From NCBI GenBank assembly GCA_025057115.1, contig JANWWZ010000018.1:1-53440 (forward strand): a DNA stretch of 53,440 bases, read 5' to 3'. Of the stretch, positions 1 through 7,660 are shown one piece after another (position 1 is the first letter of the stretch; every line of letters begins with the position of its first letter). Below the pieces are notes generated by a model. The model did no database searches. It worked only from the letters and a program-made list of their open reading frames with translations, and was not told where the DNA came from. This stretch comes from Bernardetiaceae bacterium. Lineage in GTDB: Bacteria; Bacteroidota; Bacteroidia; Cytophagales; Thermoflexibacteraceae. The position numbers and the translations under genes were made by a program.

Positions 1-41
1 AGAAGTTGGTGAAAGAGTAAGATTGATTTGAAGGAAAGCAG

Positions 42-77
42 TCCGCCGAGCAAACCGCCCGGCGGATTTTTGTTTTT
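42..77 (+). terminator. Rho-independent terminator of the gene left of the window
   Basis: A 7-bp perfect stem, TCCGCCG (42-48) with CGGCGGA (60-66), has an 11-nt loop and is followed by a T-rich run (67-77). It must end a plus-strand gene whose 3' end lies at or before base 31. Two frames close nearby, with TAA at 16-18 and TGA at 29-31, and I cannot tell which is real. Its position supports placing the aroA start downstream of it. Confidence 0.75.
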
Positions 78-138
78 GCAAAGTTTAAGTACACCTTCTT
101 CAAAAAATCGCTTCAAGCGCCTGTTGTCTTTAAAACGC

Positions 139-146
139 TATCTTTG
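139..146 (+). promoter_or_regulatory. Putative -7 element for aroA
   Basis: TATCTTTG matches the Bacteroidota -7 consensus TAnnTTTG exactly and lies 8 bases before the aroA ATG at 154, implying a very short or absent leader. No convincing -33 TTTG is present at the usual spacing, so this is a partial promoter call. Confidence 0.4.
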
Positions 147-153
147 CTGTACT

Positions 154-1401
154 ATGAAACTCGTTCAGTCAAAGGAACTAACTTTATTACAACTCTATCA
201 TACTTCAGGCGAAGTAAGTACCACCGTTACCTTACCTTCTTCCAAAAGTGAAAGCAACCGCGCCTTAATTATCGCAGCGCTTTGTAAAGAATCTTGCCAA
301 TTAGAAAACTTGTCTCAAGCGCGCGACACCCAAACTATGCAGCGCCTGCTCAATACTACTGAGGAAGTATTAGACGTATTAGACGCAGGCACTACTATGC
401 GATTTTTGACCGCTTATTGCGCCGTCACTAATCGCCAATGTGTACTTACTGGCACAGAACGCATGCAAGAACGTCCTATAGGCATTTTAGTGGATGCACT
501 GCGGGAAATCGGCGCTCATATTACCTACGAAAAAAAAGAAGGATTTCCTCCTGTGCGCATTCATGGATTTACGCCCTGCAAAAATCAAGTAAATCTTAGG
601 GGCGATGTAAGCAGCCAGTATATTTCAGCTTTGTTAATGGTGGCGCCGATTATTCCAAATGGACTTAGATTAAAACTCATCGGCAAAGTTAATTCGCGTC
701 CATATATTGAGATGACCTTGCAGTTAATGCAGCGTTTCGGCGTTGAGGCTTACTGGGAGGAGAATGAAATTTACGTTCCACAACAGTCTTACCGCCCCGC
801 CAAATATACCGTAGAATCTGACTGGTCAGCGGCAAGTTACTGGTTTAGCATAGCTGCCTTGTCAAAACAGGCGCGCATTTGCCTGCAAGGGCTTAAACCT
901 GATTCCTTACAAGGAGACCGCGTTATTACTGACATCATGCGCCCTTTAGGGGTTACTTCAAAATTTACCGCTGAAGGATTGGAGCTAACCAAATCCACAA
1001 CTGCAGAATGCTTTGAATGGGATTTCAGCCATTGCCCTGACTTAGCACAAACAGTAGCAGTAGTAGGAGCAGCCAAAGGCATTCCTATGAAATTGATAGG
1101 ACTAGAAAGCCTTCGCATCAAAGAAACTGATCGAATAGCAGCTCTACAAAGCGAATTAGCTGCACTGGGAGTTCCTACAGAAGAAAACAACAACACGTTG
1201 TACATTTATCCTCGCGGCATAACACCCTTGCAGCCACCTCCTCGTCCTATTCATACCTATCAAGATCATCGCATGGCAATGGCATTTGCCCCTGTTTCAT
1301 TGTTGTTTCCCCTACAAATAGAACACCCCCAAGTAGTGGAAAAATCCTATCCGCATTTTTGGGAAGATTTGGAAGCAGCAGGCTTTACTATCTTCAGATA
1401 A
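154..1401 (+). CDS. aroA: 3-phosphoshikimate 1-carboxyvinyltransferase (EPSP synthase)
   Basis: Transfers enolpyruvate from PEP to shikimate 3-phosphate, step six of the shikimate pathway to chorismate; cytosolic. The 415-residue product has the two-domain EPSP synthase pattern: SKSESNRALI near the N-terminus (shikimate-phosphate site), DAGTTMRFLTAY, ERMQERPIG, SSQYISALL in the middle, and LRIKETDRIAAL plus YQDHRMAMAFA near the C-terminus. The frame is open back to base 28, but that extension runs through a terminator and a -7 element and looks non-coding, so ATG 154 is preferred. The DMT transporter follows after 4 bp and is probably cotranscribed. pheA at 49964, which uses chorismate, is also in the window but not linked. 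Confidence 0.95.
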   Translation: MKLVQSKELTLLQLYHTSGEVSTTVTLPSSKSESNRALIIAALCKESCQLENLSQARDTQTMQRLLNTTEEVLDVLDAGTTMRFLTAYCAVTNRQCVLTGTERMQERPIGILVDALREIGAHITYEKKEGFPPVRIHGFTPCKNQVNLRGDVSSQYISALLMVAPIIPNGLRLKLIGKVNSRPYIEMTLQLMQRFGVEAYWEENEIYVPQQSYRPAKYTVESDWSAASYWFSIAALSKQARICLQGLKPDSLQGDRVITDIMRPLGVTSKFTAEGLELTKSTTAECFEWDFSHCPDLAQTVAVVGAAKGIPMKLIGLESLRIKETDRIAALQSELAALGVPTEENNNTLYIYPRGITPLQPPPRPIHTYQDHRMAMAFAPVSLLFPLQIEHPQVVEKSYPHFWEDLEAAGFTIFR

Positions 1402-1405
1402 AAGT

Positions 1406-2275
1406 ATGAGGCTGCGCTTGGCTTGGGGGTTGCTTCTGCTGCTGGCTTTTATATGGGGCAGTTCATTCATTCTAATTAAACGTGGGCTATCGATTTTCTC
1501 TGCAGGTGAAGTAGGTGCCTTGCGAATTGCTATTGCTTTTCTGCTTTTGTTGCCTGCTGCCATAGTTCATGTGCGAGCCATTCCTGCCCAAAAGTGGTTG
1601 CATGTGTTTTTAACTGGCTTTTTGGGCAACTTTTTACCCGCTTTTCTTTTCGCTAAGGCTCAGCAGTATTTGCCCAGTTCAGTGGTAGGCATACTTAATG
1701 GGCTTACACCGATTTTTACCCTCGTAGTAGGGGTTTTATTCTTTGCCTTTCAGCTAAGAAAATGGCAACTGGCAGGCATATTGATGGGTTTTAGCGGTTC
1801 ATTGAGCTTAAGTTGGATCCGTTCAAGTGGTCAGTTAGGCGAGTTTAACCCTTACATTTTGCTCATTGCTGCCGCTACTATCTGCTACGGTTTTAGTGTT
1901 AATATTATTGGCAAGTATTTAAGGCAACTTCCTTCTCTGGCAATTTCCTCAGTTGCTCTTTTGCTGGTGGGTCCCATAGCAGTGTTGTACTTGTTACTGG
2001 GTACCGATTTTGTAAATAAGTGCCAATATGGCAATGCTGCATGGATAGCACTGGGCTACATTGGCATTTTAGCTACTTTTGGCACAGCGCTAGGACTAGT
2101 GTTTTTCAACAAGTTAGTAAAAATTACCTCGCCAGTTTTTGCCAGTTCTGTTACTTATCTCATACCCATAGTGGCGCTGCTATGGGGAGTAGCAGACGGT
2201 GAGCAGCTTACTTGGCTACACGGATTAGGAATGATGCTTATCGTAGGAGGAGTATATGTAGCCAACCGCTTTTGA
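1406..2275 (+). CDS. EamA/DMT-superfamily membrane transporter
   Basis: A 289-residue integral membrane protein with about ten hydrophobic segments arranged as two EamA-type halves. It starts with the typical LAFIWGSSFILIKRGL segment and repeats a related fold from about residue 145. Family members are drug/metabolite exporters such as amino-acid or purine effluxers; the substrate here cannot be read from sequence. It starts 4 bp after aroA and is likely cotranscribed. The family call is secure, the function is open. Confidence 0.88.
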   Translation: MRLRLAWGLLLLLAFIWGSSFILIKRGLSIFSAGEVGALRIAIAFLLLLPAAIVHVRAIPAQKWLHVFLTGFLGNFLPAFLFAKAQQYLPSSVVGILNGLTPIFTLVVGVLFFAFQLRKWQLAGILMGFSGSLSLSWIRSSGQLGEFNPYILLIAAATICYGFSVNIIGKYLRQLPSLAISSVALLLVGPIAVLYLLLGTDFVNKCQYGNAAWIALGYIGILATFGTALGLVFFNKLVKITSPVFASSVTYLIPIVALLWGVADGEQLTWLHGLGMMLIVGGVYVANRF

Positions 2276-2363
2276 ATTGCCAATTAATGACGTCAAAGTT
2301 AAATAATCGTTACATAAAACCCAATGCGACTTTTTCGTAGCAATGTTTGCGAAATTTGCCTCA

Positions 2364-3224
2364 ATGAAAAAGTGTTTCCTTTGTGTTGCAAGCTTTTTGA
2401 TTCTTGGCAGCTGCGGTATGCAGTCCTCTCAATTGGTCATTAAAGGCTCTGATACGGAAGTAAACCTGATGGCTTTGTTAGCAGAAGCCTATTGGAGAGA
2501 AAATCCCAACAGCCGAATTAGTGTATCAGGAGGAGGGTCGGGAGTAGGAATTGTAGCTTTGCTCAATGGAAGGGCAGATGTAGCTAACTCTTCTCGTCCT
2601 ATGAATGAGAAAGAACGTGCCCTATTTCGGGAATATGGCGTTGCATGCGACACGGTGATTTTTGCCGAAGATGCCATTGCAATCATCGTCCATGCAGATA
2701 ATTCCGTAGATTCCCTTACTTTAGAACAACTGGGACAAATTTTTAGCGGACAGCAGCGCAACTGGCAACCTTTTAACGGAAAAGATGAATTAATTAACAT
2801 TTATGGCCGTCCTAGCAACTCTGGCACGCATGGCTGGCTACAAAAAAAATTGGGCATTAAGTTTTCTAAACATGCTTTAGAAATGAACGGCAATGCCCAA
2901 ATTATAGAAGCGGTTAAGATTGACAAAAACAGCATTGGTTATGTAAGTGCGGGCTATGTGCTAAAGAACGGAAAACAAACCGATGACGGATTTAAGATTC
3001 TTCGCCTTGCTTTGGCAACAGGTCAGCCTGCTTATACGCCAGCAGACAAACGCGCAATAGAGCAAGAAAAATACCCTTTGTTGCGTCCTTTGTACCAATA
3101 CATTAGGCGCGAGTCGCTTTCACAAGCGCGCGCATTTCTAAACTTTATCAATACGCCGCGCGGCGAGGAAATCTTGATGGCAAACGGTTACTTCCCCGTC
3201 AAATATGACCTATCGCAGCGGTAA
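2364..3224 (+). CDS. pstS: Phosphate ABC transporter substrate-binding lipoprotein PstS
   Basis: Binds inorganic phosphate outside the inner membrane and delivers it to PstCA. The N-terminus from ATG 2364 is a short lipoprotein signal ending in a lipobox LGSC (Cys about residue 17). Family motifs follow: KGSDTEVNLM, SGGGSGVGIVALLNGRADV, NSSRPM and GRPSNSGTHGWLQ (the PBP-like phosphate loop). The frame also has an ATG at 2343, which would add seven residues before the signal; the 2364 start gives a textbook signal peptide. It is first of a four-gene operon and its 3' end overlaps pstC by 20 bp. Confidence 0.93.
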   Translation: MKKCFLCVASFLILGSCGMQSSQLVIKGSDTEVNLMALLAEAYWRENPNSRISVSGGGSGVGIVALLNGRADVANSSRPMNEKERALFREYGVACDTVIFAEDAIAIIVHADNSVDSLTLEQLGQIFSGQQRNWQPFNGKDELINIYGRPSNSGTHGWLQKKLGIKFSKHALEMNGNAQIIEAVKIDKNSIGYVSAGYVLKNGKQTDDGFKILRLALATGQPAYTPADKRAIEQEKYPLLRPLYQYIRRESLSQARAFLNFINTPRGEEILMANGYFPVKYDLSQR

Positions 3225-4095
3225 TACCAGTAGAGTTGCTCTAGACCGCATCATGCAAATGGTATTTCAAGCAAGCGGTCTTTTTTGCATTGCTATTTTG
3301 GGTGGCATTTTGTTGATGCTTTTGTTTAACAGCGTTCTTTTTTTTGCAAAAGTGCCGCTGCAGAGTTTTTTCGGAGAACTCACCTGGCAACCAGAGTACG
3401 ACAAGTATGGCATTTGGTCTTTGCTGGCAGGCACGCTGCTCACCACTTTAGGTGCGATGGTTATAGCTGTACCCATAGGCATCGGAACAGCAGTGTATTT
3501 ATCCGAATATGCTTCTCCTTCTGTAAGGAGTTTGCTAAAGCCTGCTGTGGAAATGCTTGCTGCAGTGCCTTCGGTAGTCATCGGTTTTATTGGGATTGTG
3601 GTAGTGAGTCCTGCTATTATGATGCTTACAGGAGCTTCCAACGGTCTCAACGCGCTTAATGGTTCAGTGCTGCTTGCCATTATGGCTCTTCCTACCATTG
3701 TTGCCGTTTCAGAAGATGCTATTAGAGCAGTACCTACTGTGCTTCGGGAAGCCTCTTATGGTTTGGGCGCCACTAAATGGACTACCCTGCGCATGGTAGT
3801 AGTGCCAGCAGCCTATCCAGGTATCATTGCTGCTGTCATGCTAGGCATGGGCAGAGCTATCGGCGAAACCATGACAGTGCTCATGGCTACAGGCAATGCC
3901 GCTGCTTTTCCAAAAGGTTTTTTTAGTCCAGTGCGCACTATTACCGCCAACATCGCCATTGAGATGGGCGAGGTGCCATTTTTTTCCGTGCACTACTACG
4001 GTTTGTTTGCCACTGCTTTAGTTTTGTTTATATTGTCCTTTGCTATCAACCTACTTGCCGAGCGCGTTGTGGCACGCATCAGGAGGTTTCAATGA
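3205..4095 (+). CDS. pstC: Phosphate ABC transporter permease PstC
   Basis: One of the two inner-membrane permeases of the high-affinity phosphate importer. The 296-residue protein has about six hydrophobic segments, a conserved AVPSVVIGFIGI stretch and the cytoplasmic EAA loop (EASYGLGATKWTTLRMVVVP, followed by AIGETMT) that docks on PstB. It overlaps pstS by 20 bp and pstA by 4 bp (ATGA), indicating translational coupling. An internal Met 17 codons downstream (3253) is an alternative start. Confidence 0.94.
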   Translation: MTYRSGNTSRVALDRIMQMVFQASGLFCIAILGGILLMLLFNSVLFFAKVPLQSFFGELTWQPEYDKYGIWSLLAGTLLTTLGAMVIAVPIGIGTAVYLSEYASPSVRSLLKPAVEMLAAVPSVVIGFIGIVVVSPAIMMLTGASNGLNALNGSVLLAIMALPTIVAVSEDAIRAVPTVLREASYGLGATKWTTLRMVVVPAAYPGIIAAVMLGMGRAIGETMTVLMATGNAAAFPKGFFSPVRTITANIAIEMGEVPFFSVHYYGLFATALVLFILSFAINLLAERVVARIRRFQ

Positions 4096-4952
4096 AAAAA
4101 AGCCAAACTCAGTTTGCCGAAGCATTCTCTAAAGGGCTTTTATTAGCTTGTGCCTTAGTGGTAGCCCTGTTACTAATTAGTTTGACGGCTTATCTACTTT
4201 TACGCGGCGGAAAAGTCCTATCATGGAGCTTTGTAACAAGTATTCCTTCTGAAGGGATGACTCGCGGCGGCATTCTTACTCCCATCATAGGAACAGTAAC
4301 CCTTACCCTCATTACTGCTTTAGTAAGCTTGCCCATAGGCATAGCTGCAGCGGTTTATCTAAGCGAATATGCTTCTAACAACCGCTTAACCCAAATTACG
4401 CGAGCCGCTATTCGCAATCTCGCTGGAGTGCCTTCTATTATTTTCGGCTTGTTTGGACTGGCTCTCTTTGTACAAGGGTTAGGACTTGGTAGCTCACTTT
4501 TAGCAGCAGGCTTCACGCTGGGATTGCTTTCATTGCCCTACATTATTACTACTACCGAAGAAGCAATCCGCGCTATTCCTCAGCTGATGCGCGAAAGTGC
4601 TTTAGCTCTAGGAGCGACGCGCTGGGAAGTAACCCGCGACATCATTTTGCCCTCCGCTATCCCAGGCATTGCCACCGGCGCTATCTTAAGCCTTGCTCGG
4701 GCAGCAGGGGAAACTGCACCTATTTTATTCACTGGAGCTACGTTTTATCTTAGTGGTAATTCAGTAGGCTTGCTGGATGAATTCATGGCATTGCCTTATC
4801 ATCTTTACATGCTTGTTACTCAACACCAAGCCATCGAAAAAGTGCAACCTATTGCATTTGGCACTGCCTGTGTGCTGTTGTTGATTGTTTTGGTACTTAA
4901 CTTAGTTGCCATGCGAATTCGCAAAAAGTACATCAAAAACTATCAAGTATGA
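4092..4952 (+). CDS. pstA: Phosphate ABC transporter permease PstA
   Basis: Second permease subunit of the Pst importer, 286 residues with about six membrane segments. It shows the family EAA loop (ALALGATRWEVTRDIILP) and the AAGETAPILFTGAT segment typical of PstA. ATG overlaps the pstC stop as ATGA, and its own stop overlaps the pstB start in the same way, so PstC, PstA and PstB are translated as a coupled set. Confidence 0.94.
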   Translation: MKKSQTQFAEAFSKGLLLACALVVALLLISLTAYLLLRGGKVLSWSFVTSIPSEGMTRGGILTPIIGTVTLTLITALVSLPIGIAAAVYLSEYASNNRLTQITRAAIRNLAGVPSIIFGLFGLALFVQGLGLGSSLLAAGFTLGLLSLPYIITTTEEAIRAIPQLMRESALALGATRWEVTRDIILPSAIPGIATGAILSLARAAGETAPILFTGATFYLSGNSVGLLDEFMALPYHLYMLVTQHQAIEKVQPIAFGTACVLLLIVLVLNLVAMRIRKKYIKNYQV

Positions 4953-5710
4953 CTTCTACTGCCACCTCAATTGCCATCGATGTACAACAATGGAGTTTAT
5001 CATTTGGTCAGCGGCACGTACTTAAGGAAATTTCCATGCGCATTCCTGTCAAAAAAGTAACCGCTTTAATAGGTCCTTCTGGATGCGGCAAATCAACTTT
5101 ATTGCGCAGCTTCAACCGCATGCATGAGCTAAACAACGAGGTTACCTATCAAGGCAGCATTAAAATAGACGACAAAGATATTTTCCAATGGGAAGTTACT
5201 GCCCTGCGGCGGCAGGTGGGAATGATTTTTCAAAAACCCGTTCCTTTTCCCAAAAGCATTTATGACAATATCGCTTATGGTTTAAAAATCAACGGCTTTC
5301 CTGAAAAAGAAATTCCTCAGCGCATAGAGGAAGCCCTTACTAAAAGTTACCTATGGAATGAAGTAAAGGACAAATTGCGCGAGCCCGCTACGCGCCTCTC
5401 TGGAGGGCAACAGCAACGCCTCTGCATTGCTCGCACTATTGCTTTGCAACCAGAAATTGTACTGATGGACGAGCCCTGTTCTGCTTTGGATCCCATCAGC
5501 ACAGCCAAAATAGAGGAACTTATTAAGGAGTTAGCGCAAAACTACACCATCGTGCTAGTTACTCACAACATGCAGCAAGCCATGCGCGTGGCCGATTACA
5601 CTGCTTTTATGTACTTAGGCGAGCTGATAGAAATGGATACGACAGAGCAAATTTTCCACTATCCCAAACAAGAACTTACACGCAATTACGTACAAGGCAA
5701 CTTCGGATAA
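4949..5710 (+). CDS. pstB: Phosphate ABC transporter ATP-binding protein PstB
   Basis: ATPase that powers PstSCA. In the 253-residue protein I see Walker A (GPSGCGKST, about residue 40), the Q-loop region (GMIFQKPVPFPKS), the ABC signature (LSGGQQQRLCIARTIA), Walker B (IVLMDEPCSALDP) and the switch His (VTHNMQQA). Length and motifs are those of PstB. It is last in the operon: unlike many pst operons there is no phoU behind it, only 128 bp and then a convergent regulator gene. Confidence 0.96.
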   Translation: MTSTATSIAIDVQQWSLSFGQRHVLKEISMRIPVKKVTALIGPSGCGKSTLLRSFNRMHELNNEVTYQGSIKIDDKDIFQWEVTALRRQVGMIFQKPVPFPKSIYDNIAYGLKINGFPEKEIPQRIEEALTKSYLWNEVKDKLREPATRLSGGQQQRLCIARTIALQPEIVLMDEPCSALDPISTAKIEELIKELAQNYTIVLVTHNMQQAMRVADYTAFMYLGELIEMDTTEQIFHYPKQELTRNYVQGNFG

Positions 5711-5838
5711 CTACACTTGCAGTGTAAGTTTGGTACTGCGCTGCAACTGCGCTTTTAGCCGTTGGCTTTATTTGTTTTGCGATGAATTCACTGGCTAAGT
5801 TTTGAAAATGGGTGATAACATTAGCTAGCGCGATTGAA

Positions 5839-7344
5839 TTATTCTCCTCCTTGTAGGGCTTCTAAAGCTGCCTTCAGATGAGCGATGCGCTGTTGTTGGC
5901 GATAGATGACAGGCTCAGCTACGCGAGATTGGCAGTCTTCTGCACTACAACGCTCACAAGTCTCCCCTACTAGGCGAATGGGAATTGCAGGATCGTTCCA
6001 GAAACGAATCGTTTTTTTTACTGCATCATTCACTAGTAATCCCACAGAAACGCTATGAATCACTGGCGAACCTTTAAAAGAAGGTTTTGCCATGCTGATA
6101 ATGAGGTATTCTTTGTCCAGTTCGTAGTATTTGGAGCGCTGGGCTTTGCAAATCACATCGGCTTGCTCTTGTTGCGATTTTAGCTTTGCGCGCAGCTCTT
6201 GGATAATTTGCAGGGAAACCCATCGGCGGCAGTAGTGCTCGTTGAGCATCGAAGCATGTGGAGCCTGAAGCCCTGAAAGATGAAGTTCTTTCGTCAGCTC
6301 ATAGGCATCTGAGTCAGCGTGGTTGCTAAAGCGCAAGAAGAACAGCTCCCGCAATCCGAAGAAACGAGGCAAAAGGTTGGTCAGTCGATGGTAGAATAAT
6401 TCTGGAGCTACTTGGTATTTAGTAAGCAGTTGCAAGAAAAGTTCAGGTTGGAAGGAACGGGATTGAAAAATTTTGCGCAAATCGGCAATAAATTCTTCTC
6501 TCGGTAAAAATAATGCACAACTAAAGTAAGAACCTTTGAAGTTATTCACTGCCTGTTCAAACGAATTGACTTCCACCCATGAAGTGGTATAAGAGCGGTC
6601 GGTAATGCCCATGAATTGAAAGCCTAATTCGCGTCCTAAAATGAAACACTTTTGAGTAGGGCTTAGGTCTTTATTCAGAAGCAAGCGCGGTTGTTTACCT
6701 TTGAGAGTGACAGAGCGCAATTGTTGTAATTCAGGTTGGCGAGAAAGTCCATCTTCTTCTATGCAATAGTGATACGTTTCCGTGAGGATTTTCATCAATG
6801 TTTGGGCTTGAAGGGGAAAAGAATGGATTTGATGTTGTTGCTTAAAAGCCTCTACTTGCTGTTCAATCTCCTCGAAGTAATTTTCGTGCATTTCTTGATA
6901 GGAGCGAAGAGCTGAAAAATAAATGTGCTCTACTTTCATTCCATAGCTGCGGCTGATTTCGATAATAGTATTGATAAAGGCATTGAGCTTAGCTGGTGCC
7001 ACGGAGAGCATCTCCAATAGTTGGGATTTGTCTATGCCAAAAAATTCTAAGGGCAATTCTTCTAGTAAGTTAGTGCGCAGGAGTTCAGCAACAGGTGAAA
7101 GGCTTTTTTGCGTTTGCAAAGAAACTAGCCAATCGTAACTCACTCCTAAAGCATCTGCCAGCAAGGCAATTTTTTCTACTTTAGGTAGCTTTTTGCCCTT
7201 TTCTATCTCATTGAGGTAAGATACAGAAAGGCCTGTTCGTTGGGCAAGCTCGCTTTGAGAAATGTTCTTCTCTGTGCGCAGCTGCTTGATTTTCAGACCA
7301 AATAGCAATTTAATAGCCGATTCGCGAATAGCTGGGCGAGGCAT
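5839..7344 (-). CDS. XRE-family ScfR/RamB-type regulator of acetate/glyoxylate metabolism
   Basis: A roughly 501-residue regulator with three parts. The N-terminus is an XRE helix-turn-helix (NISQSELAQRTGLSVSYLNE). The middle resembles the IrrE/M78-like domain of this family but has LGRELGFQ where active peptidases carry HExxH. The C-terminal short-chain fatty acyl regulator domain ends with Cys pairs (CERCSAEDC, then a conserved VAEPVIY). Family knowledge: RamB in Corynebacterium and related proteins control aceA/aceB in response to acyl-CoA or acetate status. This gene is divergent from aceB-aceA, which fits exactly. The frame is open to a GTG at 7395, but ATG 7344 is preferred because a palindromic site (7365-7378) falls between them. 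Target and ligand are inferred. Confidence 0.85.
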   Translation of the reverse strand: MPRPAIRESAIKLLFGLKIKQLRTEKNISQSELAQRTGLSVSYLNEIEKGKKLPKVEKIALLADALGVSYDWLVSLQTQKSLSPVAELLRTNLLEELPLEFFGIDKSQLLEMLSVAPAKLNAFINTIIEISRSYGMKVEHIYFSALRSYQEMHENYFEEIEQQVEAFKQQHQIHSFPLQAQTLMKILTETYHYCIEEDGLSRQPELQQLRSVTLKGKQPRLLLNKDLSPTQKCFILGRELGFQFMGITDRSYTTSWVEVNSFEQAVNNFKGSYFSCALFLPREEFIADLRKIFQSRSFQPELFLQLLTKYQVAPELFYHRLTNLLPRFFGLRELFFLRFSNHADSDAYELTKELHLSGLQAPHASMLNEHYCRRWVSLQIIQELRAKLKSQQEQADVICKAQRSKYYELDKEYLIISMAKPSFKGSPVIHSVSVGLLVNDAVKKTIRFWNDPAIPIRLVGETCERCSAEDCQSRVAEPVIYRQQQRIAHLKAALEALQGGE

Positions 7345-7364
7345 GGACAATGCTGTTTTATATC

Positions 7365-7378
7365 TGCGAATTTTCGCA
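7365..7378. promoter_or_regulatory. Candidate operator upstream of the ScfR-like gene
   Basis: TGCGAA-TT-TTCGCA is a perfect 6-bp inverted repeat 21-34 bases upstream of the regulator's ATG. It shares its GCGAA/TTCGC core with the palindrome next to the aceB promoter, consistent with autoregulation. Binding by the ScfR-like protein is inferred. Confidence 0.5.
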
Positions 7379-7468
7379 AAAAAAGACAATTTCACAACGT
7401 CAAAAAAAATTTTTTAGTGGGTTAATCAGGTCCTACAGGAGATAAAGCGGGAAGCCGAAGCTGTTTCA

Positions 7469-7478
7469 TTTTGCAAAA
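7469..7478. promoter_or_regulatory. Candidate RamB-like site (TTTTGCAAAA palindrome)
   Basis: A perfect 10-bp palindrome in the middle of the regulator-aceB intergenic region. Known RamB sites in Corynebacterium contain a TTTGCAAA core, which this matches. A/T-rich palindromes of this size can occur by chance, so the call rests on location next to a RamB-type gene. Confidence 0.45.
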
Positions 7479-7583
7479 CATTGAAAAACAAAGTTTTTCT
7501 GCTTTAGCAAGCTGCACGGGCTTGCGCTACAGATTCATTATTGGGTTCGCTCAAAAATTTTTTATTGCGAAAAACAAAAAATT

Positions 7584-7595
7584 GCGAAATTTCGC
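7584..7595. promoter_or_regulatory. Candidate operator abutting the aceB -33 box
   Basis: GCGAAATTTCGC is a perfect 12-bp palindrome ending one base before the TTG of the aceB -33 element. A related half-site TTGCGAAAA lies just upstream (about 7565-7573) and another, TTCGCA, at 7636-7641. Position directly upstream of the promoter suits an activator or a repressor blocking RNA polymerase. Confidence 0.55.
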
Positions 7596-7626
7596 TTGAC
7601 ACGTATTTTTCTCTTCTATATATTTG
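7596..7626 (+). promoter_or_regulatory. Promoter of aceB
   Basis: TTG (7596-7598), 20 bp spacer, TATATTTG (7619-7626), an exact match to the Bacteroidota -33/-7 consensus. Transcription should start near 7633, leaving a leader of about 28 nt before ATG 7661. It lies inside the apparent upstream extension of the aceB frame, which therefore cannot be coding. Confidence 0.75.
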
Positions 7627-7660
7627 TAGCGTCAATTCGCACAAAACACCAAGTCTAGTT

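Noticed and set aside
28-153. N-terminal extension of AroA from base 28
   Set aside because: It runs through a terminator hairpin and a -7 box and has no family similarity; ATG 154 gives the normal enzyme.
2276-2363. Possible Pho box upstream of pstS (TTACATAAAA)
   Set aside because: Only one partial half matches the E. coli consensus, and the Bacteroidota PhoB site is not known to me.
5711-5838. TACACT/AGTGTA hairpin after pstB as a terminator
   Set aside because: Short 6-bp stem with a 3-nt loop and no T run; not strong enough to call.
7541-7660. N-terminal extension of malate synthase
   Set aside because: The segment contains the aceB promoter and a palindromic operator candidate.
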